Shown: in pieces, positions 13,770 to 14,562 of the stretch
How positions within the stretch are numbered: position 1 is the first letter of the stretch
How the letters are laid out: every line of letters starts with the position of its first letter
Origin: an uncultured Ruminococcus sp.
GTDB taxonomy: Bacteria; Bacillota; Clostridia; Oscillospirales; Ruminococcaceae
Length of the DNA: 14,562 bases
Reading direction: 5' to 3'
NCBI GenBank assembly: GCA_902796865.1
Contig: CADBQZ010000013.1
Location: 1-14,562 of the forward strand
Position numbers and translations under genes: made by a program
The notes under the pieces: model-generated
The model's database searches: none
Told to the model about the DNA's origin: nothing
The model's input: the letters and a program-made list of their open reading frames with translations, nothing else

Positions 13770-14562
13770 TTGCAGGGAATCAAAATTTTAGGTACAGGAC
13801 AGTACCTTCCTAAGAAAAAAGTCGTCAACGATGACTTCGCAAAGATAGTTGAAACAAGCGATGAATGGATAAGGACAAGAACTGGTATGTCCGAAAGATA
13901 TGTGTCCGACGGAGAGCCGACATGGTATATGGGACTTATGGCTGCAAAGGAAGCGATAGCCGATGCAGGTATTTCTCCCGAAGAAATAGGTGCTATCTTC
14001 GACACAAGCGTTTCTGCGGACTTCTATACTCCGTCGATGTCCTGTATAATACAGGGAAAACTGGGTGCGGTAAACGCCCTCACGATAGATGTAAACTGTG
14101 CCTGCGCCGGCTGTGTTTACGCTATCGACATGGCAAAAAGATATCTCCAGACAGATGACAGCATAAAATACGCACTTGTCATAACAAATGAAAATCTCAC
14201 AAAGATAACAGACTACAGCGACAGATCGACCTGTGTACTTTTCGGCGACGGTGCTGCGGCTATCGTCCTTGAAAAGCGTGAGGATACAGTATATTCAAGC
14301 TTTATGGGTGCAGACGGCACAGGAGCAAAATATCTTTTCGCACGTTCGATACCGCCGGCAAATGCCTTTATGACTGGCGGCGGAAAAGTTGACGACGAAT
14401 TTCCCGAAAGCAATTCTCACTATCTCTATCAGGACGGCCGTGAGGTATATAAATTCGCTGTAAAAGCGCTCCCGAACGCTTTAGAGCGTGCAGCCGGAAA
14501 GATAGACTTTGATATAAACGAGCTTTCTGCTGTTATCCCACATCAGGCAAACAGAAGAATAA
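13770..14562 (+). CDS. fabH: Beta-ketoacyl-ACP synthase III, N-terminal part (runs off the right edge)
   Basis: FabH condenses an acyl-CoA primer with malonyl-ACP to start each fatty acid chain. The 264 visible residues, translated by hand, show DEWIRTRTGM (31-40, with the CoA-binding W and R), the catalytic cysteine C112 in VNCACAGCVYAID, TCVLFGDGAAAIVLE, and the catalytic histidine H258 in IPHQANRRI. The final GNTSAAS asparagine motif is beyond the edge. Start choice: there is no upstream ATG and the first internal ATG would remove about 39 conserved residues. TTG at 13770, 7 nt after a perfect AGGAGG, opens with MQGIKILGTGQYLP, the normal family start. Oddity: the usual phenylalanine after the CAG of the active-site motif is cysteine, and another cysteine precedes it (C110, C112, C115). 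Confidence 0.93.
   Translation, partial: MQGIKILGTGQYLPKKKVVNDDFAKIVETSDEWIRTRTGMSERYVSDGEPTWYMGLMAAKEAIADAGISPEEIGAIFDTSVSADFYTPSMSCIIQGKLGAVNALTIDVNCACAGCVYAIDMAKRYLQTDDSIKYALVITNENLTKITDYSDRSTCVLFGDGAAAIVLEKREDTVYSSFMGADGTGAKYLFARSIPPANAFMTGGGKVDDEFPESNSHYLYQDGREVYKFAVKALPNALERAAGKIDFDINELSAVIPHQANRRI

Noticed and set aside
13694..14005. Minus-strand open frame overlapping the start of fabH
   Set aside because: It is antisense to the conserved FabH N terminus and resembles no known protein.

Overview
The window reads as the chromosome of a low-to-mid GC Gram-positive bacterium, most likely a clostridial Firmicute of the Oscillospirales/Ruminococcus kind. The evidence is strong AGGAGG-type ribosome binding sites, sigma-A type promoters, some TTG starts, TGA used as a stop, the gene order rimP-nusA-ylxR-ylxQ-infB-rbfA-nrnA-truB-ribF, and teichoic-acid-type glycerophosphotransferases. 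The genus is inferred from style, not proven. Every gene except the last (fabH) is on the minus strand, so the window is best read from right to left.

Region 1 (about 7634 down to 1): the conserved transcription/translation operon. A good sigma-A promoter (TTGATT-17-TATACT) gives a leader of about 98 nt. That leader carries a terminator-like hairpin and then a 19-bp palindrome just before the rimP ribosome binding site. Next come rimP, nusA, ylxR, ylxQ (L7Ae-like), infB, rbfA, nrnA (DHH phosphoesterase), truB and the 5' part of ribF, which runs off the left edge. Genes are tightly packed, with ATGA overlaps at nrnA/truB and truB/ribF, an 11-nt overlap at nusA/ylxR and a 47-nt overlap at ylxR/ylxQ. 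Together they serve ribosome assembly, translation initiation, transcription elongation/termination, nanoRNA turnover, tRNA pseudouridylation and flavin cofactor synthesis.

Region 2 (12532 down to 7665): a five-gene cell-surface polymer cassette. It encodes a family 2 glycosyltransferase, two different CDP-glycerol:glycerophosphotransferase-like enzymes (TagB/TagF family), and a two-component ABC exporter (TagG-like permease, TagH-like ATPase). This fits assembly and export of a teichoic-acid-like poly(polyol phosphate) or phosphate-containing capsule. Initiation enzymes (TagO, TagA) and the CDP-glycerol synthase (TagD) are not in the window. A second promoter (TTGAAA-17-TATAAT) with an overlapping inverted repeat lies just before the exporter genes.

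Region 3 (12609-14562): fatty-acid initiation. fabD (leftward) and fabH (rightward, cut by the right edge) diverge from a 252-nt control region. It holds a promoter for each gene, an operator-like inverted repeat at the fabD start site, and several stem-loops in the fabH leader. fabH starts at TTG, not ATG.

I found no tRNA, rRNA, CRISPR, insertion sequence or phage gene. No stretch without a gene exceeds 300 bases. I do not see a clearly new biological system. The most interesting signals are regulatory: the nusA-operon leader, the palindromic promoter of the exporter genes, and the fabD/fabH divergent region.
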